From the NCBI GenBank assembly GCA_027576995.1, contig JANBQC010000001.1, positions 1-64,000 on the forward strand: a DNA stretch of 64,000 nucleotides, written 5' to 3'. Shown here piece after piece: positions 19,938-31,776 of the stretch. The stretch's first letter is position 1, and every line of letters begins with the position of its first letter. A program made the position numbers and the translations under genes. This DNA comes from Dimargaris cristalligena. Lineage: Eukaryota > Kickxellomycota > Dimargaritomycetes > Dimargaritales > Dimargaritaceae. The notes under the pieces are model-generated. The model made no database searches. It saw only the letters and a program-made list of their open reading frames with translations, and had not been told where the DNA came from.

Positions 19938-21023
19938 CTAAAAGTCGGCGTCCATGACAAAGGCGTGGCCGTTCTCGTTCGAGGAGGAGTTCTTCATGAC
20001 ACCGGCCTTCTGGTAGTCGGATACCCGCTTTTCGAAGAAGTTGGTCTTGCCCTGCAGAGAAATCAGGTCCATAAAGTCGAAGGGGTTCTCGGAGTGGTAG
20101 TGCTTGGGGCAGCCGAGGGCGACCAGCAGGCGATCGGCAACGAATTCAATGTACTGTTTCATCAGGGTAGAGTTCATACCGATAAGGCTGACGGGCAGGG
20201 CATCGGTCAGGAAATCCTGCTCAATGGCAACGGCCTCCACGATGATGGCCTTGACGACCTCGGGCGAGGGGCGATGCTTCAGGTGGGAGAAGAGCAGGCA
20301 GGCAAAGTCAGTGTGCAGGCCCTCGTCACGGGAGATGAGTTCGTTGGAGAAGGTGAGGCCGGGCATCAGACCACGCTTCTTGAGCCAAAAGATGGAGGCG
20401 AAGGAGCCGGAGAAGAAAATGCCCTCAACGGCGGCGAAGGCCACCAAGCGCTCACCAAAGGTAGAGCGCTGGTCACCAATCCAGCGGAGGGCCCAGTCAG
20501 CCTTGAGGCGGATACAGGGGATGTTATCGAGGGCGTTGAACAGATAGTCGCGCTCTTTGGGTTCACGGATGTAGGTATCAATCAGCAGACTGTACATTTC
20601 AGCGTGGATGTTCTCAATCATAATTTGGAAGCCGTAGAAGCAACGGGCTTCGGGAATCTGGACCTCGTTACTGAAGCGTTCGAGCAAGTTCTCGTTGACG
20701 ATACCGTCGGACGCGGCGAAGAAAGCCAGGACGTGCTTGACAAAGTAGCGCTCGTTATCAGACAGGCGTTCCCAGTCGCCCAAGTCCTTGGACAGGTCGG
20801 CTTCTTCGGCAGTCCAGAAGGAGGCTTCGGCCTTCTTGTACATCTGCCAGATCTCGTGGTACTTGATAGGGAAGAGGACAAAGCGGCCGGGGTTAGACTT
20901 GAGGATAGGTTCCTGGGCCTCCAGGGCGCGAACCCGTTCCAACTCCGCGTCGTCCTTAACGTGGGGACGCTGGCGGATCAGGGCACTGGCTTCGGCAGGG
21001 ACGAGGGGAATATTGAAAGACAT
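19938..21023 (-). CDS. RNR2: Ribonucleoside-diphosphate reductase small subunit
   Basis: 361 residues, single exon. This class Ia R2 subunit houses the di-iron centre and tyrosyl radical used to make deoxyribonucleotides. All metal ligands are visible: Asp in [12 protein letters not shown], Glu and His in IENIHAE, Glu in [12 protein letters not shown], and Glu and His in SRDEGLH. The radical tyrosine is the Tyr of HAEMYSLL, so this is the active subunit rather than an Rnr4-like partner. The C-terminus FVMDADF matches the family tail that docks on the large subunit. It is slightly shorter than yeast or mammalian R2 (about 390-400) because of a short N-terminus. Upstream DNA carries MluI-type cell-cycle boxes, CCAAT and TATA motifs. 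A long antisense frame over the gene is a codon-bias artefact. Confidence 0.98.
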   Translation of the reverse strand: MSFNIPLVPAEASALIRQRPHVKDDAELERVRALEAQEPILKSNPGRFVLFPIKYHEIWQMYKKAEASFWTAEEADLSKDLGDWERLSDNERYFVKHVLAFFAASDGIVNENLLERFSNEVQIPEARCFYGFQIMIENIHAEMYSLLIDTYIREPKERDYLFNALDNIPCIRLKADWALRWIGDQRSTFGERLVAFAAVEGIFFSGSFASIFWLKKRGLMPGLTFSNELISRDEGLHTDFACLLFSHLKHRPSPEVVKAIIVEAVAIEQDFLTDALPVSLIGMNSTLMKQYIEFVADRLLVALGCPKHYHSENPFDFMDLISLQGKTNFFEKRVSDYQKAGVMKNSSSNENGHAFVMDADF

Positions 21024-21401
21024 TGTGGTTTTAAGGAAAGGTTGAAGGGGAAAAGCGGGATCCGAAAAAGGGAAAAGTTGTGTGGGGAAGACTGAGCGGA
21101 AATAATAGGGTATAAAAAGAGCACTAACTGGCCAAAGGAAAAAACCAGCCAGTCAATATAGATGGAGGGAAGCGATATGGAGCAAGCGGGAGCGAAAAAA
21201 AAAATCGCAATCGGGGATGCTGCGGCAAGGGCTAAAAAGGCGGGGTGTACGTTGAGTAGAGCTATGGTGGCGTAATACCCAAATCGGAAGGGTAGCGGAG
21301 GAGGGGGTGGAATATACGGCGAATGGAGCGCTGGAGTGTGGGGAATGGGTGAGGTCGAATTCAGTGTGAATATGGAGCCTAGTGGAGGGGCTAGGGGGGG
21401 G

Positions 21402-21409
21402 TTTATATA
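21402..21409 (-). promoter_or_regulatory. Candidate TATA box of RNR2
   Basis: The plus strand reads TTTATATA, which is TATATAAA on the minus strand, about 380 bp upstream of the RNR2 ATG and just downstream (in gene direction) of the MluI-box cluster. Confidence 0.4.
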
Positions 21410-21487
21410 TTTTCCACTAGCCGGCTGGCCTTGAAGAGTCGAACATTGTATTCCAACGGCCATTGGCTCGGAAATGCACATACACAA

Positions 21488-21689
21488 ACGCGCTTTTTGG
21501 GGGAGGGGGAGCTGGGTGGTGGAAAACGGCTCTGTTTACCCCAACAAAAAATCCACCAATCAGATTAAGGTGGATGTCTCAAGCGCGTCCGGCTCGAACC
21601 GTTTGTTTTGGTTTTAGCCCAATTGTTTATTTACACTTAGTGGGGTGAGTGGAACTCTACGCGTTGGGCAAGCTGACTCAGCGACGCGT
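21488..21689 (-). promoter_or_regulatory. Cluster of MluI cell-cycle boxes and a CCAAT box upstream of RNR2
   Basis: Two exact ACGCGT palindromes lie at 21659-21664 and 21684-21689. One-off matches lie at 21488-21493 (ACGCGC) and 21583-21588 (GCGCGT). A CCAATCAG-type box is at about 21556-21563. In fungi, ACGCGT is the MBF site that drives G1/S genes, including ribonucleotide reductase. The cluster ends about 465 bp from the RNR2 start, and the other flanking gene is more than 1.5 kb away. Confidence 0.5.
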
Positions 21690-23206
21690 CGTCCAACTTT
21701 AGGGCTGCGCCTCGCTTCTCCCTGTGCATTAGGTGAGTTCACCAGCCCAGTCCATGGGCAATCTTGGCACACTGGCCATAGAGAAGGAGGGCATTACCGT
21801 ACTTTGATTTTACTAACAACAGTCTCTGCCTCCTTAATATACTAACTAACTTTTAGAGAATGCCTACCTCTCAGCCTATATGTTTCCCTTGATGTTGGCT
21901 TCGTTTCCTAATCCGTCCGGCGGTACATCAAAGGACTCCCGTGATTATCCGCCATATAAAGTCCGATAAGCACCTGACTATGTTTATGTTTCTGTTTTGG
22001 TTGAGGAGGGGCATACATATAAAATTATTGCATGCTCCGATTGATAAACAACCGTATGTAGCCGGGTTTGTATTAGTATCGGCTGCTTACGGACGTCAAC
22101 TAATTACTATTCGACAAAACTCCCCGGAACCAGTCGGGGCGAGACTCACCCTAAGCTACCCTATGGAATACAACTAAATCATTCCCGATTAGTCAGACCA
22201 GGTATGAAATGACCAGCAGCAACGTTGACGAACCCTGCCCCTGGCACGATTATCTGATGGGATTGAGCAAGAGGGGGGTAGATTAGTAAAGCAAATGGGA
22301 GAGGTTCATTCAGACTGTATAATGAAAAATCCATTGGACGAGGCCAATATTACTGGTTAAAAGCTATTCTCACATATATTAGTCCATACGTGTATTATGT
22401 AAATACCCTATACAGCCAGCTTGAATTTCACCCATATCAATCCTGTTTCATGGCTTATAAGGTGACTATTATTGGGTTATTAATAGGTGATGAACTAACT
22501 ACATACACTAGTAAGTATAGTAGAGGAAGGGCATTTGAGTCGTATTCCAACATCACGTGGTATAATGACTTAGGTGTGTGACTAGAATCAGACTGAACGG
22601 GTTTCCACTAACCAGACCAACGTAAACCCCACCCCAGCTATGCTAAGCGGGGGCGGCTAGTTAGCGCACAGCCCCCCCTACTGTGGATGCCGTAGCATCG
22701 AGGGTATTTCATTTCGCAGTAATAGCGACTTGAAATTTCCGATAGATTCTACCAACCTGGGAGGATATTAATTGCAATGCGGTTAGTGACAAGTATTTAT
22801 TATAAATGCCTGTCAGTATAACACTCAAGGCGTACTTAGTTTTTATGGGTATCCAGAAAACCAAGTGTCCAAGGAGGCCTTTGTTATTCCCCATGTCCCC
22901 TGGGAGTAGACGGTTGCACCTTAGGAGGGGGGTCCAGTAGGGAGGCGGGCGGGCAGATTATTACTCTCACCTATTAGAGTGGGATTCGGAATAGTCTTCA
23001 TACAATAGAACCATTCCGGTGGTTTAGGGTGCATAGAGAGACTGGCAAACACCCTGTGCCTCCAAACCCACTTACCTGTATGCACTCCAGCCTCGACTAA
23101 GCCATCCGCACTATTTTCCAGCGGGCACTTTACTACTTTTCTTGTCCTAATCTTACTGCTCTTATCATTATCATCGCCGTGCCTCTCTTTAGGCCATTTC
23201 TCTGTC
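21690..23206. other. Intergenic region, no gene seen
   Basis: Low-GC DNA between the RNR2 control region and the HEATR5-type gene. It contains one inverted MITE-like element (22294-22437). Short frames here lack domains. The last few hundred bases should be the HEATR5 gene promoter and leader. Confidence 0.5.
22294..22437 (-). repeat. MITE-like element, inverted copy
   Basis: 144 bp, reverse complement of the unit at 3830-3973. It opens AATGGGAGAGGTTCATTC, passes GTATAATGAAAAATCCATTGG and TACTGGTTAAAAG, and closes with TATACAGCCAGCTTGAATT then TCACCCATAT. Arms are imperfect inverted repeats. No ORF. No clear target-site duplication could be assigned by eye. Confidence 0.7.
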
Positions 23207-26200
23207 ATGGCCCCCTTCGCTCTCGATGACCATCGCTTGCAGGCCATCCGGTCTCCGGCCGAGCGAGAGCAGTTTCTGTTTCTATGGTTGTCCGACATGG
23301 AGGCCCGTCTGGGGTCGCTCGACCAGGTAGGTGTTTGTTAAACCCATTATTGGCCCGCCGGGCTTTCAACCGAGATCTTTCTTGGCTCTGGGCTTTGACA
23401 GCTATTCCTTAGCTCCCAGGTGCCCCATCCAACCTGGCCTCCCTAATTAACCAAACTTACTTATTTACTGTACCGGTCATCTACTCTGCCCCCGTGCCCC
23501 AACCCCGGTCCGTACCAACAGAATGAGCTAAAGGCCATCCAGCCACAGCTGGAGGTGGACCTCATTCGGTCGATATCCTACCCTGCCCTTAAACCCTCGA
23601 AACCCCTCCGTGAAATCGTCGCCCGCTGCTTCGTCCACCTCTATCTACACGGTGAGACTCGGACGTTACTCGATACGCTCCAGCGGCTCCGCTCCCTAAT
23701 CCTGGCTAAGCAGGGGTCTGGCGAGGTGCGCGAAACCAAAATGGCCGCTCTCTACGTAATCGGCCAGCTTTTTGCTGCCCTCGGCGACCGCATTTTAAGC
23801 CAGTTTACTGATGTTGTGTTGTTGTGCGTCAAGGTCGCCAAAACAAATGGCGACGCTTTACCCCTGCGTCTCATCGCTGTCGATGCCATGGCCGCCTCGC
23901 TGCAGGGTGCTGGCCGTATCGCTTCCGATGCCACCATTAAGGATCTGGCTAAATGCCTGCGGTCCATTATGACCGAGAAACCCACATCAATAGTACTGGT
24001 AGCTTCCCGGGCCTTGTTAGCCCTGGTCCAACATACCAACTACATCAACCAGCTGTCTCCCTACGACTTGGATCAGCTTCTGGCCACTGTGCTCAAGTGG
24101 CTGGATACTCCCGTCCTAGTTCTTCGAACGGCCATTGCCTCGCTGTTGGCTGGTATCCTGGCTGCAATCTACAAATTCAAAGTGGTCAATGAGCCATCTA
24201 ACCTGCTCCCCGAGCCATCCATTCCCCCGGTCTCGTCTCCCGGGGCCCTGTCTCCGCAGTTCATGGCCCGATCCTCCTCCTCCCAGGCAAATGTTGCCGA
24301 ACCCGGTCTATCCAGTGTACCTATCCCGCGTACCCATTCTACCTCTTCCACTACGGCCAACGCTATCCGTCAGCGCATGTCCCGCTCCAACACTCTGCCA
24401 TTCGTTACCTTATCCGACGTACTGCGCCATCTATCCAGCCCCTTTGGCCGAACCCAATGCACCCGTGACCTTCGGGCGGGTATCGCCGAGACCTATCGGG
24501 TCCTGTGGGCCCTCTGGGGCCCCGAGTTCGTCGAGGCTCAGTATCCGGTACTACTCCGCCATCTTTTTGTGGATTTCCTCGGTTCTTTACAGGGTTCCGT
24601 CTCATCCCGTGTCGAGCGGCTAAGCTACCGCGCCTTTGTGTCTGACTTGCTTCGGCGTGGCATCACCCTCTCCGAGCGGGGTAAGGTGACCGCCGTACAG
24701 GAGCTTCTGACCCACTGGATCAAACTACCGTCCCAGCTTCCTTTTTATTCCGGGGGTGCCCCGTCGTCCTCTAGCCGTCTCTCAACGTCGTCGTCCTCGG
24801 GTGATTTGTCAGTGGCCAAGGAAGTAGTACTTACCTGTGCTATCCATGAGCTATCCCATCTCTTGGCCGATTTAGGAAACGACGCCCATTTAGTCCAGGA
24901 TGGTATGGTCGGTCCTCTACTCACCTTGCTATCCTATCCCAAATACACCATCCAAATTGCTGCAGCTGAATGCTTGAAGCAATTCGCCCTTGCGGTACCG
25001 GCCCGTCTTCCCCGCCTACTAACCCGACTGCTCAACCTGCTCCAGAAGGATATTGCCAACATTAGCAACTCGGGCATCTCGCTTGGCGTACTCAAGCGCT
25101 GCTATGGTTACGCCCTCGGCCTTGCCGCGGTTGTCACTGTCGTGGTCCAGTGTCCCCTTTTTGTTTCATACGAACTAACCATGTGGGTGGCCTCTGTGGC
25201 CAACCAACTTCTCAAGGCCGCCCTGACTCCCGCTAATATGCCCCGGCCCGGACCTGGCCCTGGTCACCCACCTGGCTCTCGGCCCTCTAGCCGTTCCGTT
25301 GATTTACGGGTAACCAACGCCCAGCTTCGCATGGGTTGGATCTTGGTGGCCGCCCTCTTGACCCTTGGCCCCGAATTTGTTCGTCTCCATTTTAGCACCT
25401 GGCTGCATTTTTGGAAGCTGGCTCTGGGCCCTGGATCTCCAGCGGATGGGACCACTGATCCCCCCGCTGACACGGACTTACTACACGGTTACCAGATCCG
25501 TGAAGTAGCCCTTGGGGCTCTCTACCATCTTTTAGTGTACAACCGGCGCCTTGTAGTCAGTGGTGATAGTGCCAAACGGGTAACGGGCCTGTTGCAAACC
25601 GCCTTACAGTACCTGCAAACCCATCCCATCACCCGGATCACCTCCACGGCCGTACTCTTATCTAGCTCGTCTTCCCCCGGCGTGTCCCAAAATTCGTATG
25701 GGTCAAATCAGGGCCCCTCCCCGACCGGATCCGCCACCAGTTTGCCCAGCACACTGGGATTGATGGAGGCCAATTTCCTCGTCCGTCGGCGCCTGATGGC
25801 CTGCTTCACCCTTTTACTGCCAATCCAACCCTACGAAGCCCTATATCCCCCCCTTTTCCGGTGCGTAGCCGATCTCATTACCAACCCGGAGCCCACCTTT
25901 TCAGGCATGGGTGATTTTATCTACTCCAAGTCTGGCAATAATGTCCTACCCGGCTCTGGTCCTCAAAATTCCGGCGCCGGCCCCTACTCCAGCTCAAATC
26001 CCTCGTTTGCGGGGAGTTATATCGCGTACCAGTCTTCCCCCGCTTTCGGGGCCTCTGCCAGTCGCTGGGGCCATGAGACTAACATTGGTATGACGAGTTT
26101 ACTCTTACGCCTTCTGCGGGAACCCCAGCACCGGCGTCGGGGATTTGCCATCACCGAAAACCTGTTTGACTCGGCCGGGTTCACCGATTTTAGCCATTGC

Positions 26201-29200
26201 TACTTTGGTGCGTTCGAACATGACGTCAACAATCTGCTCTACGTGCCCACCGACGCTGGCTATTCCTCCACCGGAGATACTCTAACTCCAACCCCCCCTT
26301 CCGAGGGAGCTGACCCCCTCGCCGATCACCCTACCCCTGGGTCGCTCGCCAATTCCCAGGTCTGCTCTGGTCCCAATCCCGCTGGCTACCCTACCGGCTC
26401 GGTGATGGCTCCCTACACCTCGGCGGTTGACGCGGCCATTGAACTCTTTGGTATTCTCTTTAGCCACACCAACGAGGCGGTGCAAATCTCGCTCCTGCAA
26501 GATTTCCTCAACGTACAGCAATACTCCGGCTTTGACCGGTACTCGGATCGTCGCTATGCTATCCAGGTCAACTGTGTTCTGGCCCTGTTCTACTCCCTAC
26601 GTGCTTTGGCCGCTGCTGCAACCACCGGGGGCGGTCGCCGTCCGTCGGATGTCCTCGACGATCCAACCAGTCCTACGGCGTCTCAGTCGGATCTCAGCCC
26701 ACTCGGACCTCGCCCTACTGGTACCATATCGACCCGGGTCGTCCAGCTTATGTTCGAGGTCTTACGAGGCCCTATTATGCACCTTGACGTGAAACTGCGT
26801 ATCGCCGCTTGTGAGACTCTCGGCCACCTGGCCAACCAGGCGGGTGCTAAATTTATCTCCCATACCGTCAATCAGCTAACCATGCAGGCCATCCACAATC
26901 GGGACCACTTCGCCCGTGCCGGTGTCGCCTTGGGTTTAGGGAGTATCTACAGTCACGCCGGTAGTATGACCGCCAGTGTCCACCTCAAATCGGTAGTGGT
27001 TCTTCTACACTCCTTGAGCCGTGATTCTAACCCTGTGGTCCACAACTGGGGCTTGCATGCACTGGCCATCACCATCGATGCCGCTGGTATGATGTTTGTC
27101 CCTTACGTAAGCATTACCGTCATGATGCTGGCCAAGCTATTCATGAGCGAGACCCACGAATACACGTTAGAGGCCCCCGCCGAGGCCCTGGCCCACGACC
27201 TTCATGTTGAGCATGCTTCCCGGGGGCTGGGCCAGGTACTGTGTGCCCTCCTGGGGGCTTACGGACCTGAACTCCCCTTTGATGAACAGATCAAGGGACT
27301 GTGTATGGTGATGATGCGAGAGTTACGCTACAATCGACAGGAGCTAACGACAATCGAATATATCCGTTGCTGCCAACAAGTTCTAATGTTTGCCCCCCAA
27401 GAAATGGCCATCCCGCCTCTACTCCAGTTTCTGCGGGAGGCTATCCGAGCCCCTGAGCCGGCGGTTCGGGCGGTCGGCGCGGCCTGTTTGCTTCAGCTGG
27501 TGAAGCGGAATGCACCCGACGTGCTGCGCTTGATCGGCCGGGATCATATGATGATCCAGCTGTTTGTCCTGGCGGACCGGCACCCCAGCCTAGGCGATAC
27601 CGTGCGGATCCTTCGGAGTCTTCTGGAACAGATTGAAAGTGACCAACTCGTCCCTCTTACTCAGATGCTGCGTGGGATTTTCACGCGATTCCGCGAGCGG
27701 GGGGACTCCTTGGCCCAAGAGCCGGCCGCCGTCGGCGAGTCAGCCGCTTTGGATGAAGAGGGGGCTTCGTTTGTGCCGATGGAGGGGATCAATTCTTCAG
27801 CCTCGACTGTGAGCAAAGCCGGTCTGCCGGCCACTTTCAGTACACCTACCCGGGCCCTATCATTGCGTTGCCTTCGCTTCCTCCTCCTGAGCCAGCTTCA
27901 GTTGGTGCAGCCGCCTACCCAAAGTCCATCATCAATGCCCTTACCCACTTCTTTTGAAGACGACTATGGACCCAAAGGCCCAACCATCCCCGCCCGCCTG
28001 CTGCCCTTTGCCACTCACGTGGCCGATCTGATTCGGATCGCCTTTATCGCCGCTACCTGCCACCACGAGACTCTCCAAGCCGAGGGTCTCGGTCTCCTTC
28101 AAATGGTTATCCAGTTGTTCGCTGGCTACGACGACCCTGACTTCCCCGGGGCTTCCATGTTGGAGCAGTACCAGGCCCAAATCACGGCTGCTTTTGCACC
28201 GGCACTGGCAGGAACATTGCAGATGCCTGCCTCTGCCACCGCGAGTATCCGAGTATCGGATCCTCGGGCCGGACTCGCGAGTGGCTCCGGAAGTGTGGGC
28301 GGTCTCGGAACGGACTATTCGCCATCGATTCAGGTACTAGCCATCAAGCTAGGGGCCGTCTTTGCGGGTAGCGGGATTACAAGAGATCCGCTTACCCTAC
28401 AGCGAATCCTCAAACCCCTCATACTTCCTCTACATAATGATGGTATATCGGTCGTTAATTCAAGTGCTTGCCTATCTCCCCTTGAGGGTAGTGCGAGTCC
28501 GCTGTCCCGTAGCCGGCGTCGGTCGTCTGTGGTGGCCACTCCCCTCTCGCGCGAGCGTGCAATTTCGTTCCGGTCCAGTGCTACGGAGGGAACCATTACT
28601 GATTTCCTTAACCCCCATGTCACGGTCATTTTACGTTTGGCCTTGCTGCGAGCCTGGGCTGATATGTATATTGCGTCACAGGGCCCCGCGTCCTACCTGC
28701 TCCCCTTGTTGGAACCACACTTGGCTCACTTGTGTCGGTCCTGGATCGATACCCTCAAAGATTCGATTCTTATCCAGCTCAATTCGGTATTTTTTACCTT
28801 GACGGGTGCTGTATCGCAGGCCTTCAATGGTCCAGGTAATACTTCACTGGTCGATTTGGCCAGTCGATCCGAGCCCCCCTCTCCAATTGACGAAGTGGCC
28901 GCATCCCATAATTTTGCATCAAGTTCCGTAGCTCGGTCCAAGTCCCAAGTGCTACTTCACTGCAGCACTGGGGACCCCGAGGAGGGAGACTCGCCGGAGA
29001 TGGGCTTGTCGCTTGGCCTGGAGCCCACCTACGCTGCCGCCACACGCAATATCTTGGCCCACTTCTTTCAGCTGGAGTGGGTGCGAGTCCTGGACGCAGT
29101 TGGCCAGCTGCTCGCTCATCGGCAGCCCGTAATGCTGGCCACCTTGACCGAGTTTAACAGTCGCCATGACCACCGTCTTGGAGGGGCCACTTCAGTTACC

Positions 29201-31039
29201 GAAACTACATGGTCGCCGACCTCCCCGCCGTTCCCCCGGGCCGAGTACATTGTCTACGGCCTGTGCGTCCAGTATCTTTACACGGCCCCCAAAACCCTAG
29301 AACACGCCGATGCCATGTCCACTTGCCTGCGCACCTTGGGCGCCACTCTGCAGGTTCCGTGTTCAACCAGCGTCGAAATTGCGGCCGCTAACCCCCTGCT
29401 CCGCACGCAGTCCTCCGACGAAGCCCCGTTTGCTCTGACTGCCCTGGAGGACCAGCCCATCTTCACTGAGCTGTGGTGTGTCCTGGATCGCATGGTTCAA
29501 TTGGAATCGACGGTGATTCGTCAGGCCATCGTGGACCTGGTACACCAGGTGGTTTCCCTGACCCATAACACCCTACTCGCCGACGCAGTTCTTTCAGTCC
29601 CACCCGTGCACATGATTTCCGATGATGTTATTGACCTGCGCCCCCATATTGTTACTCGCATTGATCATGTCACTCAGTTACCCCCTGACTGTCGTCTCTG
29701 GCAGGTGTTGGCGCTGCTACTCAATGTGCATAAGCATACTCGGGCCTCAGTGGCTCGGATTCCCCTCACAATGGATAAATGCGAGGCCCCCGAGCTTCAG
29801 CTGGTGTGCAGTACGTTGGAGCGCTTCTCCCAGCTGATTATGACTTGTACCCTACTGCCACCCGTATTGGCGGCTGAGATTGCTGCAATGGGTCTCCATT
29901 TACTAACAACCCTAGTGGCCGAGAGTCCCTTACAGGGTCGTAATACTGGCCTAGTTCTTCGGGTGCTTCGATCGTGGCTAGTCATTGATTACACCCCCAT
30001 GGGCACCGCAACCTCCGGGGAACCCGCCGAACAAACGCTAACCGCTGCTGTGGTGGAGGCCCTAGATGCTGTGATGGGCCGTTGTTGCCAGATGAAAAAT
30101 GAATGGACCTATCCGGACCTACTCAAATGTTCCCAGGGGTTTTCGTTTGCGGCCCTGCTTTGCAGTTCGCTCCGGGGTATTCGTATCCCTAACGATCATT
30201 TGTTGGGCTATTTCCAGGATGTTGCAGCGGCCTTGCAGGGTAAGCACTTCAAGGTGGTCACGGGGGCCTTGCAGAGCATTCGCCTCCTGTTTCTACAACT
30301 TTCCACTCACCGCTCGGACCCCACTGCTCTCGAAAACGTACAGCGGGTTACAGCGGCCGCCAGTTATACCTTGGTACCCGAGCTAATCCGTCTTCTGATG
30401 GCGCTGAGAAATACCTCGGGTCGATTTGAAGCCTCGATTCGCGAGTTTGCCCAAGCCCAAGTTCAGATCAATGCGATGCAAACGTCGCCTTTGGAGGAGC
30501 AAGTCCGCCCCAGCTACCAAGAGATGCAGACCAAAGAGGCCCAGCTCTTTGACCAGCTGTACCGGGAAGTCCCCCAGTCGGTCGTTCGTCTAGCTACCTG
30601 GTGCCTTGTCCAGCTTGTGGACCTTGTGGATATGGATCAGGTCGCCACTGTTTTCAGCGTAGTCCTCCCCACCCTGGTGTTCATGCTTAATGATTCCATG
30701 GCCGGTAGTAATGACACTAGTAGTGGAGGCGATCTTGATGAGCTGGCCCAAAGGGGCTACCACACTATTGTTCTACAGCAGCTGGTGGGGCTGGCCAAGG
30801 CCCATCCCGAAGCCTTCAAAGTCATTATTATGGCGATGGAGCCGGAAACCCAAATGAAACTCCAAACCGCCTTGCGCCAGGATGCACTCAGACAGCGGGG
30901 CGGTGCCGGATTCAATGCCTCGCGGCGCCTGATGCCTGGTGAGATGGGTGACGGTTCTGTGGGCGGGGGACTACCATTCCCGGCGGCGGTGGTCGCTCCC
31001 AAAATTCAGCTGAAGGATAGTTTCAGCGAGTTTGTTTAG
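23207..31039 (+). CDS. LAA1: HEAT-repeat protein of the HEATR5/Laa1 family, two exons
   Basis: Exon 1 is 23207-23326 (40 codons) and exon 2 is 23522-31039, with an intron of 195 nt (GTAGGT donor, CAACAG acceptor, phase 0), giving 2545 residues. The first residues (MAPFALDDHRLQAIR...FLFLWLSDMEARL) and the following REIVARCFVHLYLHGE and KMAALYVIGQLFAALGDR match the HEATR5 N-terminus. HEAT-type helices run through most of the chain, for example KLRIAACETLGHLA and VALGLGSIYSHAGSM near the middle, interrupted by Ser/Pro-rich disordered inserts. In yeast, Laa1 is an AP-1 accessory factor acting in clathrin traffic between trans-Golgi and endosomes; animal HEATR5B does the same. At 2545 residues it is some 450-500 longer than either, mainly from disordered inserts. 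The short first exon is supported by frame and homology, not by transcript data. Confidence 0.88.
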
Positions 31040-31776
31040 TGACTTGGACGATAACCAATCCAGCAGCGGCTTTTACCCTATTCAATACATTCCACTGGCC
31101 TGAATTGAACAAGGCCAGATATATTTCTATCGATCTTATTTTATCCCAGCCATCTATTACTCCCTCCCCCCACCCCCTTTGCACATACTCCCTTATATTT
31201 ATATTCCTCCGCACATATCTACATATGCTTTTCCATATTGGTTGATTGATAAACATTGAGTTATCCGGTTGTTATTGATTTACAGCAAGTATATACTAGT
31301 GGACGCACTTCTGGGTTATTTAGGGGATCGCTGAGCGAAGTCCCGGCTCCTATCGGGTATTTATCAAAGTGAATGGTATTCATGTTTATTATCCATCAAT
31401 GCAAGCACATGTAAAGTGGTAGATGTAAGAAATATAGCCATGGTACAGATCTTGAATAGCGACCAAAAATACCAATAAATTATCGGCATGAAGACCAGAA
31501 TGAATCGGGAGGCCAGCAATCCCATTCCCAACTGTAGATTTAGATTGTGCAAAAATACCTTAGAATTAAAAAGTAGGACTGGCCCATAAAGAGGTGCGTG
31601 AATGTGGGGGTAAAATCAAATAGTACGAGGGTTACAAACATAGGCTTACTCAAGTCGCCAGTGGCTAATGGGCAAATAATGCCAAAGGAGTGGATTAACA
31701 TGAACGAATTTTTTAACGGGTCAGGGCGCGGGGTATCTCTGCAGTACCCTTGCGTCGGTCGCATACATAACGTAAG
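31040..31776. other. Convergent 3' spacer
   Basis: Between the HEATR5-type gene (+) and the nucleoporin gene (-). On the minus strand a short hydrophobic frame (31364-31552, with two possible membrane helices) is visible but has no good start or splice context, so I do not call it a gene. Confidence 0.45.

Noticed and set aside
19965..21095. 376-codon plus-strand frame antisense to RNR2
   Set aside because: It mirrors the RNR2 gene. It arises from GC-biased third codon positions, has no domain, and the true gene on the other strand is unambiguous.
22650..22662. Shared CGGGGGCGGCTAG at 22.65 kb and near 48.88 kb
   Set aside because: Only about 13 bases match and the flanks differ, so chance is a sufficient explanation.
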